From VYFG01 sp022827325 (GTDB lineage: Bacteria; Pseudomonadota; Gammaproteobacteria; Arenicellales; Poriferihabitantaceae): a DNA stretch of 64,000 nucleotides. Shown one piece after another: positions 18,675 through 27,968 of this stretch. The notes beneath the pieces are model-generated. The model did no database searches. It was not told where the DNA came from and saw only the letters and a program-made list of their open reading frames with translations. Where the stretch lies: NCBI GenBank assembly GCA_022827325.1, contig JAJDTE010000067.1, positions 53,894 through 117,893 of the forward strand, read 5' to 3'. Numbering within the stretch: position 1 is the first letter of the stretch; the number at the start of each line of letters is the position of its first letter. The translations under genes and the position numbers were made by a program.

Positions 18675-20069
18675 TCAGGACTGGCGGCCCCAGCCGATCT
18701 TCTCCCGCTCGCCGACCTCGCCGAAATAGCGCGGGCGTTCCCAGCCCGCGACTTCGCCAAAGACCGCCCCCTTGGCGGCCAGTCGCCCGTAGAGCGGATG
18801 CCTGCGTAACGGGCGCAGGCTTTCGAGCTGCCCTCCGGGGCAGGGAGTGTCATGCCGCCGCATGAATTCGTCCTTGGTTCTTTCGACGATATAGGTGTCG
18901 TCCGCAAAGCTGCAGAAGCGGCGGGGGTCGAAGCCGCGGGTGCTGATCTCGGCCTCGCCGTGCACCATCCAGTCCGCCAGGACCTTGCCCGCGCCGCCGC
19001 CCCAAGCGAGACCGATGGACGATCCGCAGGACAACCAGACATTCGGTGCTCCCGACGGGCCGACCAGCATGCCGCCGTCGGGCGTATGGGTAATGGCGCC
19101 GCGGACCACGCGCTTGATGCCCAGTTCGCCGAGTACCGGCATCTTTTCGAAAGCGACCGCCAGGAAATCGCCGATCGAGTCATAGTCGGCCGCGAACAAC
19201 TCGTTCTCCGCTTCCCAGGGCGCGCCCTGGGGCATCTGCCAGACGGTCGGGCAGACATGGCCTTCGTAAATGCCGATCAGCCCCGATTTCTGCTCCTGCC
19301 GGATGTAGCCGCCAAAGGCATTGTCACGCATCACCGGCAACTCGGGCCGTCCGGCGAATTCGGGCACCGTATCGGTGACGAGGTAGTGGTGAAGACAACT
19401 GACCGAAGGAATCCTGAGCCCGAACCATTCGCCCACCTGATTGGCGTAGGACCCGGCGGCGACGATCACGTGCTCGGCCAGCACTTCGCCCTTTTCCGTT
19501 CGCAGGAGCCACAGATCGCCCCGGCGCGAGGCGCCCGTGACCCTGTTATGCCGCTCGATCATCGCCCCCCGTGCACGCGTGGCGGCGGCCAGTGCCATGG
19601 TGACGCCCGACGGATCGACATGGCCGTCCTCGAAGGTCTGGACCGCAGCCCTGATGTCCGAGGTCCTGTAGAACGGATTGCCCCTGGCCACTTCCGCGGG
19701 TCCGACCAGTTCCATGGGCAGATCCAGCAGCCTGCCGACGCCCATGATGGACTTCATCCAATCCACCTCGTCTTCGGTGGTGGCAATGCGAAAGCCGCCC
19801 ACCCCGTGCCATCCGATGCTCTGACCGGTTTCCGCCTCGGCGCGTTGATAGACTTCGATCGATTTCTTGTTGATCCAGCCCATGATCCGGCTGCCCACCG
19901 CATGGGCGATCTGACCCGCGGCGTGCCAGGTGGAGCCGCTGGTGAGTTCCGCCTTTTCGAAGAGGATCGTGTCGGTCCACCCGTTTTCGGCCAGTTGGTA
20001 CTGGGCCGCGACCCCCATGATCCCGCCGCCGATGATGGCCACCCGCGTGGTCCGGATCGCATCCGTCAT
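18675..20069 (-). CDS. FAD-dependent oxidoreductase, N-terminal half of the interrupted gene
   Basis: 464 residues ending at the in-frame TGA. It contains the complete FAD-binding oxidase domain: dinucleotide motif IIGGGIMG near residue 11, the His of STWHAAG that carries covalent FAD in dimethylglycine dehydrogenase, and the C-terminal FAD contact SCGSSIGLAWGGGAGK. It could be made alone and still bind FAD, but would lack the domain that passes formaldehyde to tetrahydrofolate. See the full-length entry for the reason to regard it as a fragment. Confidence 0.7.
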   Translation of the reverse strand: MTDAIRTTRVAIIGGGIMGVAAQYQLAENGWTDTILFEKAELTSGSTWHAAGQIAHAVGSRIMGWINKKSIEVYQRAEAETGQSIGWHGVGGFRIATTEDEVDWMKSIMGVGRLLDLPMELVGPAEVARGNPFYRTSDIRAAVQTFEDGHVDPSGVTMALAAATRARGAMIERHNRVTGASRRGDLWLLRTEKGEVLAEHVIVAAGSYANQVGEWFGLRIPSVSCLHHYLVTDTVPEFAGRPELPVMRDNAFGGYIRQEQKSGLIGIYEGHVCPTVWQMPQGAPWEAENELFAADYDSIGDFLAVAFEKMPVLGELGIKRVVRGAITHTPDGGMLVGPSGAPNVWLSCGSSIGLAWGGGAGKVLADWMVHGEAEISTRGFDPRRFCSFADDTYIVERTKDEFMRRHDTPCPGGQLESLRPLRRHPLYGRLAAKGAVFGEVAGWERPRYFGEVGEREKIGWGRQS

Positions 20070-22468
20070 GCAAAGGCCTCTTTCGCGGGCTTGAGGGTGG
20101 CGCGGGCCGCGAACCGGGTGCAGGCGATCTCGACCTCGAAACCCGGGACGATGGTTTCGCGTGCCAGCCGGTCAAGCGGGGCTGTCAGCATCGCGAGCGC
20201 CACAGAACGCCCGAAGCGGTAACTCCACGTCGCCGAGGTGATCTGGCCCGCCACGGCGCCGTCGAAAAAGACGGGTTCGTCATGGATGGGGATCGCGTCC
20301 GGTTGATCGAACAGGATCGATGCGATGCGGCGGGCGGGTTCCTCGGCCCCCCGCAGGGCCTCTTCCCCCACGAAGCCCGATCCCATGGCACAGAATCGGC
20401 TGAGTCCGGCCTCGAGTGGTGTCGTGCCGGGCGTGAGTTCGTGGCCAAAGGCGCGAAAGCCGCTTTCGATCCGCAGGCTGCCACTGGCGTACAGCCCGGC
20501 ATGGGCGGCGCCCGCGGCCACCAGACGTTCATGCGCGGCCATCGCCATTTCAGCGGGAATATAGAGCTCGAATCCCTCTTCGCCGGTATAGCTGAGCCGC
20601 CCGGCCCAACCGCGTGCGAGTCCGATTTCCACCGGGGCAAAATGAAACCGTTTGAGATCGGGAACCGGAGTGTTTGTCGTGGCCTGCAGTACATCCCGCG
20701 CTTGCGCCCCGGCAAGGCCAAGGATCGCGTAGCCGCTGGTGACATCGACGAATTCAACCCGAAGATTCCCACGGGTTTCCCGGATGCGCTTGAGGCCCCG
20801 CACCACTTCGCCCGCGCCGACGATCATCAGGTAGCGGTCCGGCCCGTGGCGCTGCACCGTCAGGTCGCTTTCGATTCCTCCGCGCGCGTTCAGGATCTGG
20901 GTGTAGGCAATCCGACCCTCGGGAATATCCATCTGCGCGGTGCAAAGCTGATTGAGAAACGCACAGGCATCCGGCCCTTGAATCCAGATTTTGCCGAAGG
21001 CGCTCTGATCGAGAATGGCCGCCCCATGGCGGCAGGCGTCCACCTCGCGGCCGACCTGTCCGCGCCAGGCGGGCACCCCGAAGGTCAGCGGCAGATGCGC
21101 CGCCTCGCCGTCGAAATGCACCGCCCGTTCCCAGCCGCCCCTGGCCTCGAACCGCGCGCCCGCTGCCAACAGCCCGGCATGCACCGGCGACCGGCGCTGC
21201 CCGCGTGCGGTCTCCATCGAGCGCCCCGGATAGGGATTTTCGTAGTGGCGTCCCAACACTTCGGGGATGCGCGACTCCAGCGCGCCAAGCACATTCATCT
21301 CGGGGCCGTAGCGTCGGATGTCGGCCTCGTTCAGTTCCATCGTTGGCTCACCGGCGATGATCCATTCCGCCATTGCCTTGCCCGCACCACCGGCCAATGC
21401 GATGCCGGTGGAGTTCATGCCGCCCATCAGGAAAAGCCCCGGCACCTCGGGGCTTTCCCCGAGCATGAACTGGCCGTCAAGGGTAAAGCTCTCCGGCCCG
21501 TTCAGCAGCATCCGCACCTCTGCCCGCTCCAGGGCCGGGATTCGCCGCAGTGCGTTTTCCATCATCGGCATGAAATGATCCCAGTCCTCGTCCAGCAAGT
21601 CGAAGCTGAAATCGGCGGGCAGACGATCCAGCGGCAGGCCCTTGGCATGCGGTTCGAAACACCCGACCAGCAGTCCCTCGACGTCGTCACGGGCGTAAAG
21701 ACACCCGTCCTGGTCGTTCAGCGTGGGCAGATGGGCGCCGGGGCCGAGGGCCTGAATCTCGGGGATGGGCCTGGTCAGTATGTAGAAATGCTCGCAGGCA
21801 TAGAGCGGCATATCGGCGCCCGCCATCGCCGCCACCTCGCGCGACCAGAGCCCGCAGGCAACAACCACCTCCCCGGCCTCGATGACATGGTCACCCACTT
21901 CAACGCCCGATATCCGCCCGGATTTCCTTCGCAGGCCGGTAACTCTTGTGTCCTCAAAGAAGCGCACCCCCTTCGCCTTTGCCCCTTTCGACAGGGCAAG
22001 CGCCACATCCGAGGGATTCACCCGCCCGTCGGCAGGCGACCAGACGGCGCCCATCACGTCATCCGTTTCGATCAGGGGCCACAGGTCCCTGGCGCGGGCG
22101 GCATCGACCACCTGCGCTTCCAGCCCGAAGGCACGGCCCAACGACACCTGCCGTTTGATATTGGTAAGCCGATCCTCATTCGTGGCGAGCGTGAGGCTGC
22201 CGGTTTGTACCCAACCCGTGGCCTGCCCGGTCTCCCGCTCCAACTTGCCGTAGAGGTCCACAGAATAGTCTATGAGCCTGGTCAGTGTGGCCGACGGCCG
22301 CAATCTGCGCACCAGTCCTGCGGCATGCCACGTGGTGCCCGAGGTCAGTTTGGCACGTTCCAGCACCACGATGTCCTGCCGCCCCTCGCGGGCGAGGTGG
22401 TAGGCGACAGAACAACCGATCACACCGCCACCGATGATGACCGTGCGGGACTGGCCGGGAAGCGTCAC
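20066..22468 (-). CDS. FAD/GcvT two-domain amine oxidoreductase (dimethylglycine/sarcosine dehydrogenase family)
   Basis: 800 residues. Residues about 1-390 form the FAD oxidase domain (VIIGGGVIGCSVAYHLA, then GTTWHAAGL with the flavin-linking His). After a linker the GcvT-like domain follows (AILDQSAFGKIWIQG, YTGEEGFELYIP, LRIESGFRAFGHEL). Family members oxidatively remove N-methyl groups from dimethylglycine or sarcosine and hand formaldehyde to tetrahydrofolate. The GTG start overlaps the aminotransferase stop (GTGA) and the stop overlaps the next gene (ATGA). The exact N-methyl substrate cannot be assigned. Confidence 0.85.
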   Translation of the reverse strand: MTLPGQSRTVIIGGGVIGCSVAYHLAREGRQDIVVLERAKLTSGTTWHAAGLVRRLRPSATLTRLIDYSVDLYGKLERETGQATGWVQTGSLTLATNEDRLTNIKRQVSLGRAFGLEAQVVDAARARDLWPLIETDDVMGAVWSPADGRVNPSDVALALSKGAKAKGVRFFEDTRVTGLRRKSGRISGVEVGDHVIEAGEVVVACGLWSREVAAMAGADMPLYACEHFYILTRPIPEIQALGPGAHLPTLNDQDGCLYARDDVEGLLVGCFEPHAKGLPLDRLPADFSFDLLDEDWDHFMPMMENALRRIPALERAEVRMLLNGPESFTLDGQFMLGESPEVPGLFLMGGMNSTGIALAGGAGKAMAEWIIAGEPTMELNEADIRRYGPEMNVLGALESRIPEVLGRHYENPYPGRSMETARGQRRSPVHAGLLAAGARFEARGGWERAVHFDGEAAHLPLTFGVPAWRGQVGREVDACRHGAAILDQSAFGKIWIQGPDACAFLNQLCTAQMDIPEGRIAYTQILNARGGIESDLTVQRHGPDRYLMIVGAGEVVRGLKRIRETRGNLRVEFVDVTSGYAILGLAGAQARDVLQATTNTPVPDLKRFHFAPVEIGLARGWAGRLSYTGEEGFELYIPAEMAMAAHERLVAAGAAHAGLYASGSLRIESGFRAFGHELTPGTTPLEAGLSRFCAMGSGFVGEEALRGAEEPARRIASILFDQPDAIPIHDEPVFFDGAVAGQITSATWSYRFGRSVALAMLTAPLDRLARETIVPGFEVEIACTRFAARATLKPAKEAFA

Positions 22469-23754
22469 TCAAACGCCCCGTCGCGGACCATGTCAGACAG
22501 CGTTGCGCGAAACGCCCCAAGCGCCTCGTCGATCAGATCGGGAGTATGGGCAGCAGATGTCAGCCCCGACGTATGGGACATCATGTCCACGCCGTGCGCC
22601 AGCATGCCGTCGCGATAGGCGCGGACCTGCGCCTTCGGCAGCCCGCGGATCTCGGCGGGGGTCAGGGTATCCGGGCTGCCTCGCCCGAAATACAGGTGGA
22701 TGACCGAACTGTCGCCATAGGCGAGGCCCGATATGCCCGATTCGGCCATTGCCGCGTTCATTCCATCGCGCATCCGGGTTGCCATGGCATCGGCCTTGGC
22801 CTGCGCTTCCCCTGACGCAAGCAGAGGCATCGCGGCACAGGCGGCGGCAGCGACCAATGGGGATCCGTTGAATGTGCCCTTGTGGCTGACGGCCGGCGCG
22901 AAACCTTCACGCTCCGTGGCATTGTTCATCAGTTCCATGATCTCGGCCCGTCCGCAGACCGCGCCCCCCGGGAGCCCCCCGGTAACGATCTTGGCCAGGG
23001 TGGTCAGGTCCGGCTCGATCCCGTCACGTGCCTGACGTCCCCCGGGGGACCAGCGGAACCCGGTAATGATCTCGTCAAAGATCACCACCGCGTTGAAGCG
23101 GCGCGCCACGTCGCGAAGGGCGCGCAGGGTATCCGTGGGCAAGGGCACGCACCCGTAATTCGCCCCGGAAGCCTCGATAATCACGGTGCCGATCCGATCG
23201 TCCTGCAATGCGCTTTCCATCGCCCGGGGGTCGGCGGCGCACACCTGGACCAGATCGTCGATCGCAGCGGGAATGCCCAGGGAAGCGGCCTGGCCGCTTC
23301 CGGGTGTTGCCCCTTTCAGCACCTGATCGTGCCAGCCATGATAATGGCCGTCCACCCGCAGTACATGCTCCCTGCCCGACCACGCCCGCCCAAGCCGGAT
23401 GGCCAGCATTGTGGCCTCGGTTCCGGATGCCGTGAAACGGGTGCGTTCAGCACAGGGATAAAGCCGGTTGATCCATTCCGCCCAATGAATCTCGGCCTCG
23501 TGGCAATCCGCCGAGAAGATCGAGCGCCCGGCCTGCTTCTGCACGGCCTCCACGATCGCCGGGTGGCAGTGACCCAGCATCTGGCTGGCTGATCCCATCT
23601 TGAAGTCGATATAGCGCCGTCCTTCGGCGTCCCATTTTTCAGCGCCCAATGCCCGGTCTATGAAAATCGGATGCGGTTCGCGAAATCGAAGCTCGTGGCT
23701 GATCCCGCCGGGCAGGGCCCTTTTCGCCCGCAAGGAAAGGGATTTGCTCGTCAT
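22465..23754 (-). CDS. Class III aminotransferase (glutamate-1-semialdehyde aminomutase-like)
   Basis: 429 residues. PLP lysine K255 in LTTLAKIVTGGLPGG, cofactor aspartate D227 in VVIFDEIITGFRW, and the phosphate contact in TASGTEATMLAIRL. The layout (R-A-K-R-A-L-P-G-G start, H-Y-H-G-W-H-D) resembles HemL and its catabolic relatives rather than GabT. In this operon a role in heme synthesis is unlikely; transamination or an amino shift on the demethylated substrate is more plausible. The start overlaps the MttB-like gene and the stop overlaps the oxidoreductase gene, by four bases each. Confidence 0.82.
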   Translation of the reverse strand: MTSKSLSLRAKRALPGGISHELRFREPHPIFIDRALGAEKWDAEGRRYIDFKMGSASQMLGHCHPAIVEAVQKQAGRSIFSADCHEAEIHWAEWINRLYPCAERTRFTASGTEATMLAIRLGRAWSGREHVLRVDGHYHGWHDQVLKGATPGSGQAASLGIPAAIDDLVQVCAADPRAMESALQDDRIGTVIIEASGANYGCVPLPTDTLRALRDVARRFNAVVIFDEIITGFRWSPGGRQARDGIEPDLTTLAKIVTGGLPGGAVCGRAEIMELMNNATEREGFAPAVSHKGTFNGSPLVAAAACAAMPLLASGEAQAKADAMATRMRDGMNAAMAESGISGLAYGDSSVIHLYFGRGSPDTLTPAEIRGLPKAQVRAYRDGMLAHGVDMMSHTSGLTSAAHTPDLIDEALGAFRATLSDMVRDGAFE

Positions 23755-25295
23755 GCGTCTCTCCCGATACGGGCGCGGCTCAGCCGGATATCGAACCGCT
23801 CCCGCAAGGCGCGGTCCGTCGCATCATCGATGTGGGTTGGGAAATGGGTCCCCAGCACGGCACGGGCCTTTTCGCGGGCCACATCCCCAATGGGACGGGC
23901 GCCGTCGTCGGCCCAGTCAGACGGGCTGCGCCTGTCACCCGCAACCGGATAGAAATAGTCGGATTTCATCCGGTCAAACGTGTGCGTCTCGCCCAGATAG
24001 TGCCCCGGTCCCTGGCACACATTGGTGATGACATCGGCGGCGATGTTATCCGGGGTCGCCTCGACCCCCCTGACCGTCCGCAGGATATTGCCCAGGAGAT
24101 CGTTGTCACTGACATACCCCTCAAGCGACACCGCCAGAAGACTGGCATGACTGCCGGCGGCCTGGGTGATGATGTTCGATCCGGCATGGGCCGCGAGCGC
24201 CACGGCAAGCGACTTTTCGGCCCCATACTGCGCGTCGAGCGTTTTGGAGTCGGTGATTCCGGCAATCGAACTGGTAGGCAGATCGAAATGCCGTCCCATC
24301 TGCGCCGCCGCGGCCATCAGGATTGCCTGCTCGCCGCCCCCGCCTGACATCGAGCCGGTGCGCAGATCGGCGACCAGGGGCTTCGGGGCGAAGATCGCCA
24401 TGACCCCGGGATCAACCAGCCGGGCAAAGACAAGTCCCGCCAGGGTCTCGGCCACCGCCTGTGCCAATGATCCGGCAATGGTTGCCGGGCTTGTCGCGCC
24501 TGCCTGGCCTGCGCTGATGAGCTGCACCGGAAAACCCGCCCGAATCGCTTCTTCCAGAACCTCGCAGGCTTCTTCGGCAAATCGCATGGGCGGTACGACG
24601 TGGCAGACCAGGACCGTCATGAAAGGCCGGGCGCGGAATGCGGCCTCGTCCCCGGCGATGGCATAGCAGAGATCGGCAATGGGCCGGACGTTTGCAGCCT
24701 CGGTGATCGAGATCGACACGTGCTTGGCCGTACCCGCCAGACAGGCATAGGCCGTATTCAGGTCCATCGCACAATTGTCTTCCACATCCCGCGCGACTAC
24801 AGGGCGGCTGAAATGGTGGATGTTCTCCATGGCATCGACGAGCCGTGCGGAATCGTAGAGATCGGCCAGGGTCGATTCACGATATTCGCCGGTGTCGATG
24901 TCGAAAATCCCCGGGGCCGCGCCGCCGGTCGATGTGTGCACCCGGGCATGATCGATCTTCAGATCATGCTCGGGTCTCTGGCCCCGCAGGTGAAACCGCC
25001 GGTGGGCCTCTTTGACCGATTGCCGAACCAAATCCCTGGGGAACAGCAGCCGTCCCTCGCTGGACAGTTCACCGCCGGCACCGCAGACCATTTCGATCAT
25101 GGAAGGGATGGCCTGGCTCAAGCCCAGGGTTTCCAGCAACGTCAGCGCGGCCTCCTCGATCAAGTCCACTTCTGCGGGAGCAAGGGGCTTGAATCGTCCA
25201 CCGACGACGCCCGGCCAGACAGACAGGGCATCGTCTTGGGTTTCGGACTGGGACAGGCGCTCCTTGCGACCGCGGCGGCGGGCATTTCTGGACAT
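23751..25295 (-). CDS. Trimethylamine methyltransferase (MttB) superfamily protein, non-pyrrolysine type, copy 1
   Basis: 514 residues of the MttB/COG5598 TIM-barrel family. The basic start M-S-R-N-A-R-R-R-G and the motif HTSTGGAAPGIFDIDTG with GEYRESTLADLYD are shared with a second copy at 29107-30618. The frame has no amber codon, so it belongs to the large pyrrolysine-free branch; characterised members (MtgB, MtpB, MtcB) demethylate quaternary amines such as glycine betaine to a corrinoid protein. No corrinoid protein is encoded in the window. The ATG at 25295 is preferred over a longer frame because it matches the copy-2 N-terminus. First gene of the second sub-operon. Confidence 0.85.
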   Translation of the reverse strand: MSRNARRRGRKERLSQSETQDDALSVWPGVVGGRFKPLAPAEVDLIEEAALTLLETLGLSQAIPSMIEMVCGAGGELSSEGRLLFPRDLVRQSVKEAHRRFHLRGQRPEHDLKIDHARVHTSTGGAAPGIFDIDTGEYRESTLADLYDSARLVDAMENIHHFSRPVVARDVEDNCAMDLNTAYACLAGTAKHVSISITEAANVRPIADLCYAIAGDEAAFRARPFMTVLVCHVVPPMRFAEEACEVLEEAIRAGFPVQLISAGQAGATSPATIAGSLAQAVAETLAGLVFARLVDPGVMAIFAPKPLVADLRTGSMSGGGGEQAILMAAAAQMGRHFDLPTSSIAGITDSKTLDAQYGAEKSLAVALAAHAGSNIITQAAGSHASLLAVSLEGYVSDNDLLGNILRTVRGVEATPDNIAADVITNVCQGPGHYLGETHTFDRMKSDYFYPVAGDRRSPSDWADDGARPIGDVAREKARAVLGTHFPTHIDDATDRALRERFDIRLSRARIGRDA

Positions 25296-25542
25296 TATTT
25301 CATGAGAAAAACATTGTCCCAAAGAAATAGAAGCCAAATTTCAGTTTCAAATCATAGTACAAAATGAATTTGACCTTTTGCAGGAAATATTGAAATTTAT
25401 GACTGATAAAGATCAATTGACGACATGACATGTACATGGCCATGAGTACTCAGACCACAGATCGAAAAAACGGTTTTCCGCCTTCACCCCGAAACCAGGC
25501 GAAAGCGCAGGCAGCGGACCCTCTGCACAGGAATTGACCGGG
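25296..25542. promoter_or_regulatory. AT-rich intergenic region upstream of MttB-like copy 1, with overlapping CATG palindromes
   Basis: About 247 bases, much more AT-rich than the flanking genes, separating the two minus-strand sub-operons. Four CATG cores lie at 25424, 25429, 25435 and 25441, making two overlapping perfect 10-bp palindromes, CATGTACATG (25429-25438) and CATGGCCATG (25435-25444). The location suggests a separate promoter and an operator for the sub-operon that starts with MttB-like copy 1. No regulator can be assigned. Confidence 0.4.
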
Positions 25543-27966
25543 TCATCCCCGGCAACGGTGATTTTCGGGATCATAAAATGCCTTTTCCGAGATGGTCGCC
25601 CTGCGGCCCTCACCCAATATCTCGATTTCGAGATCAAGTCCGGTCAGCGGCACACGGCCCTGGAGGTATCCCAACGCGACCACTTTGCCAATGCGATACC
25701 CGCAACTGGCGGAAGTGACATAGCCAACACGTTTCCCCCGATGGAGAATCGGATCACCGGGCATGGGTTCGCTGTCCGCAATGTCGACGATCAATCTGAC
25801 GAATCGCCATTCCGGACCAGCCGCCCCTTGTCCCAAGACGGCTTCCCGACCGATGAAACCCGTCCTTTGGAGGTCGACATGCTTTTCCAACCCGGCGTCG
25901 AACATCGTGTATTCAACACCCAGCTCAGCCCCCCAGCCGTGATAGGCTTTCTCGATTCTCATGGCGTTCAACGCGTAGGAACCGAAATCGACCAGGCCGT
26001 GTCGGGTTCCAGCCTGACAAATCGCCAGATAGACCTGTTCAAGGTTCTCCGAGGACAGATGCAGTTCCCAGCCGAGTTCACCCACGTATGACACGCGCAT
26101 CGCGGTGGCGGCAAAGTCTGCAATCCGAATTTCCTCTACTGACATCCACGGCATGTTTTCTCTCGACAGGTCTGCGTCGCACAAGCCCGACAGCAGATCC
26201 CTGGATCCGGGTCCCATCACCATCAGCACCCCGTCACGTCGGCTTCCGCGACGCAGCTGCACCGAGTCGTCTTCGGGCAGATAGCGGCACAGCCAGTCGT
26301 AGTCACGCTGATCGGCGAGAGTTGGCCCGCACAGCAGATACTGATTCCGGTCCAACCTGGCAATGGTCGCTTCACTCCAGATCCTTCCTTTGGCGGTCAG
26401 CATGTATGCGAGCCGGACCCGGCCGACTCCGGGCAGGCGCCCGCAGAAGACCCGGGCGAGAAATGCGGTCGATCCCGGACCCTCGATTTCAAACTTGGTA
26501 AAGCCGCCGTGATCCATGATCCCGACTGCGTCCCGTACCGCCTCGCACTCACGGCGGACCGGGTCACGCCAGGGTTCGATGGTACGGAAACTGAGAAGAT
26601 CCGAATGGCCCCGATGATCCTGATCGAACCAGAATGCCCGTTCCCAGCCGGCGATCTGGCCGAATACGGCGCCCCTGTTCCAGAGTGCCTGATACAGCGG
26701 TGTTTTCTGCACAGGCCTGCCGGACCGGATGTTCCGGTTGGGAAATGGAATGGCGTATTGCAAATCATAGAGTTCGACAATGCGCCGCCGGGCATATTCC
26801 GGCGTTGCCCAGTCGCCGAAACGCCTCGGATCCCAGGCGGCATGGTCCCATTCGGTTTCACCTGCAGTAATCCATTCGGCGATCGCCTTGCCGACCGCGG
26901 CCGAATGGGTGATGCCGACCTGGATACCACAGGCATGATAGAAATCGGGCAGGCCGCCGGCCGGTCCGCAAAGCGGCAGCGCGTCCGGTGAATATGCGAT
27001 CGGTCCGTTTACAAAACGCTGAATCCGTATGTCGGCGAGTAGTGAAACATGCACTGCCGCCCGCCCGATCAGGTCTACGATGTCATCGACCGAATCCTCG
27101 AACAGGGAATGCGCGAATTCATCGGGAAGGCCATCAGGAAACGCCAGTCTCCCGGGATGTCCATAGGAGCCGAACAGCAGGCCGGCACGCTCACGGCGCA
27201 GGTAAAACCGGATGTCGGGATCGCGCACCAACGGGAACAGGGCCTTGTCTTCGTCCAGGGCATCGATCGACTCGGTGACAATATACTGATGCTCGAGTGT
27301 TGCGATGGGCAGGCTTTGGCCCGTCATAGCCGCAATCCTGTTGCCGTAAAATCCGGTGGCGTTGACGATTGCTTCGCAAACCACCTCTCCCCTGTCGGTT
27401 TCCACCACCCATTCTCCACCCGTATTTCGCCTGATCCCGATCACTGTGGTGAATCGCGCGACCTCGGCGCCGGCGTCACGTCCCCCCTTGGCCAGTGCCT
27501 GGGTCAGCTGACTTGGGTCTATATCACCCTCGTAAGGATCGTAAATGCCGCCAATCACCGTATCTCCGGCCTTGTAGTATGGATGCAATGCTTCCATTTC
27601 AGGCGGGTCCAGCATCGTCAGTTCGTAGCCTGCCGATTTCGATACACCGACGACATGCCGGAACGAATCCATGCGGTCGCGGGTATGTGCCGGCCAGAAT
27701 GCGCCGGTATGACGATAGGTGATCGGAGAGTCCGCCGCTTCAGACAGATTCCGGTAGAGTTGCCAGGCATAGTTGCCGGCGCGCATTCCGAGCCAGCTGT
27801 TGGCGTAGGTCGGTACGTTTCCGGCCGCGTGCCAGGTTGACCCTGAGGTCAACTCGTTTTTTTCAATCAACAGGCAATCGCGGACTCCAGCCAGGCAGAG
27901 ATGGTACAGGCAGGAAGCGCCGACCACGCCGCCGCCGATGATGACCACCCTCGCACCGGTTCTCAC
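25543..27966 (-). CDS. FAD/GcvT two-domain amine oxidoreductase, third paralogue
   Basis: 807 residues starting at a GTG two bases after the racemase-like gene stop. N-terminal FAD domain: VVIIGGGVVGASCLYHLCLAG and GSTWHAAGN with the flavin-linking His. Linker with the conserved Trp (E-P-W-R-D-P). C-terminal GcvT domain: GIMDHGGFTKFEIEG, SYVGELGWELHLS, NAMRIEKAYHGWGAEL. It is the most divergent of the three copies, so a different N-methylated substrate is likely. Last gene of the first sub-operon. Confidence 0.85.
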   Translation of the reverse strand: MRTGARVVIIGGGVVGASCLYHLCLAGVRDCLLIEKNELTSGSTWHAAGNVPTYANSWLGMRAGNYAWQLYRNLSEAADSPITYRHTGAFWPAHTRDRMDSFRHVVGVSKSAGYELTMLDPPEMEALHPYYKAGDTVIGGIYDPYEGDIDPSQLTQALAKGGRDAGAEVARFTTVIGIRRNTGGEWVVETDRGEVVCEAIVNATGFYGNRIAAMTGQSLPIATLEHQYIVTESIDALDEDKALFPLVRDPDIRFYLRRERAGLLFGSYGHPGRLAFPDGLPDEFAHSLFEDSVDDIVDLIGRAAVHVSLLADIRIQRFVNGPIAYSPDALPLCGPAGGLPDFYHACGIQVGITHSAAVGKAIAEWITAGETEWDHAAWDPRRFGDWATPEYARRRIVELYDLQYAIPFPNRNIRSGRPVQKTPLYQALWNRGAVFGQIAGWERAFWFDQDHRGHSDLLSFRTIEPWRDPVRRECEAVRDAVGIMDHGGFTKFEIEGPGSTAFLARVFCGRLPGVGRVRLAYMLTAKGRIWSEATIARLDRNQYLLCGPTLADQRDYDWLCRYLPEDDSVQLRRGSRRDGVLMVMGPGSRDLLSGLCDADLSRENMPWMSVEEIRIADFAATAMRVSYVGELGWELHLSSENLEQVYLAICQAGTRHGLVDFGSYALNAMRIEKAYHGWGAELGVEYTMFDAGLEKHVDLQRTGFIGREAVLGQGAAGPEWRFVRLIVDIADSEPMPGDPILHRGKRVGYVTSASCGYRIGKVVALGYLQGRVPLTGLDLEIEILGEGRRATISEKAFYDPENHRCRG

Positions 27967-27968
27967 GA

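Larger units (their letters stand above)
17658..20069 (-). pseudogene. FAD/GcvT two-domain amine oxidoreductase (dimethylglycine/sarcosine dehydrogenase family) interrupted by in-frame TGA
   Basis: Read through one stop, this is an 803-residue protein collinear with its two paralogues in the window (800 and 807 residues). Codon 465 is TGA (18677-18675), inside R-Q-S-stop-H-E-N-A-R-R-E-A. The paralogues have P-A-W-R-G-Q and E-P-W-R-D-P here, so TGA replaces a conserved Trp (TGG to TGA). The frame is otherwise intact on both sides, which points to a recent nonsense mutation, a sequence error or readthrough. Before the stop: Rossmann motif VAIIGGGIMG and the flavin-linkage motif STWHAAG. After it: the folate-binding GcvT domain. 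The start overlaps the upstream gene by four bases. Confidence 0.75.

Noticed and set aside
18640..18677. Selenocysteine at the in-frame TGA
   Set aside because: Both paralogues have Trp, not Cys, at this site, and I see no convincing SECIS hairpin just after the TGA.
18852..22618. Very long open frames on the plus strand opposite the FAD/GcvT genes (456 and 778 codons)
   Set aside because: They are antisense to well-supported genes, have biased Arg/Pro/His-rich compositions and show no domain. Long antisense frames are common in GC-rich DNA.
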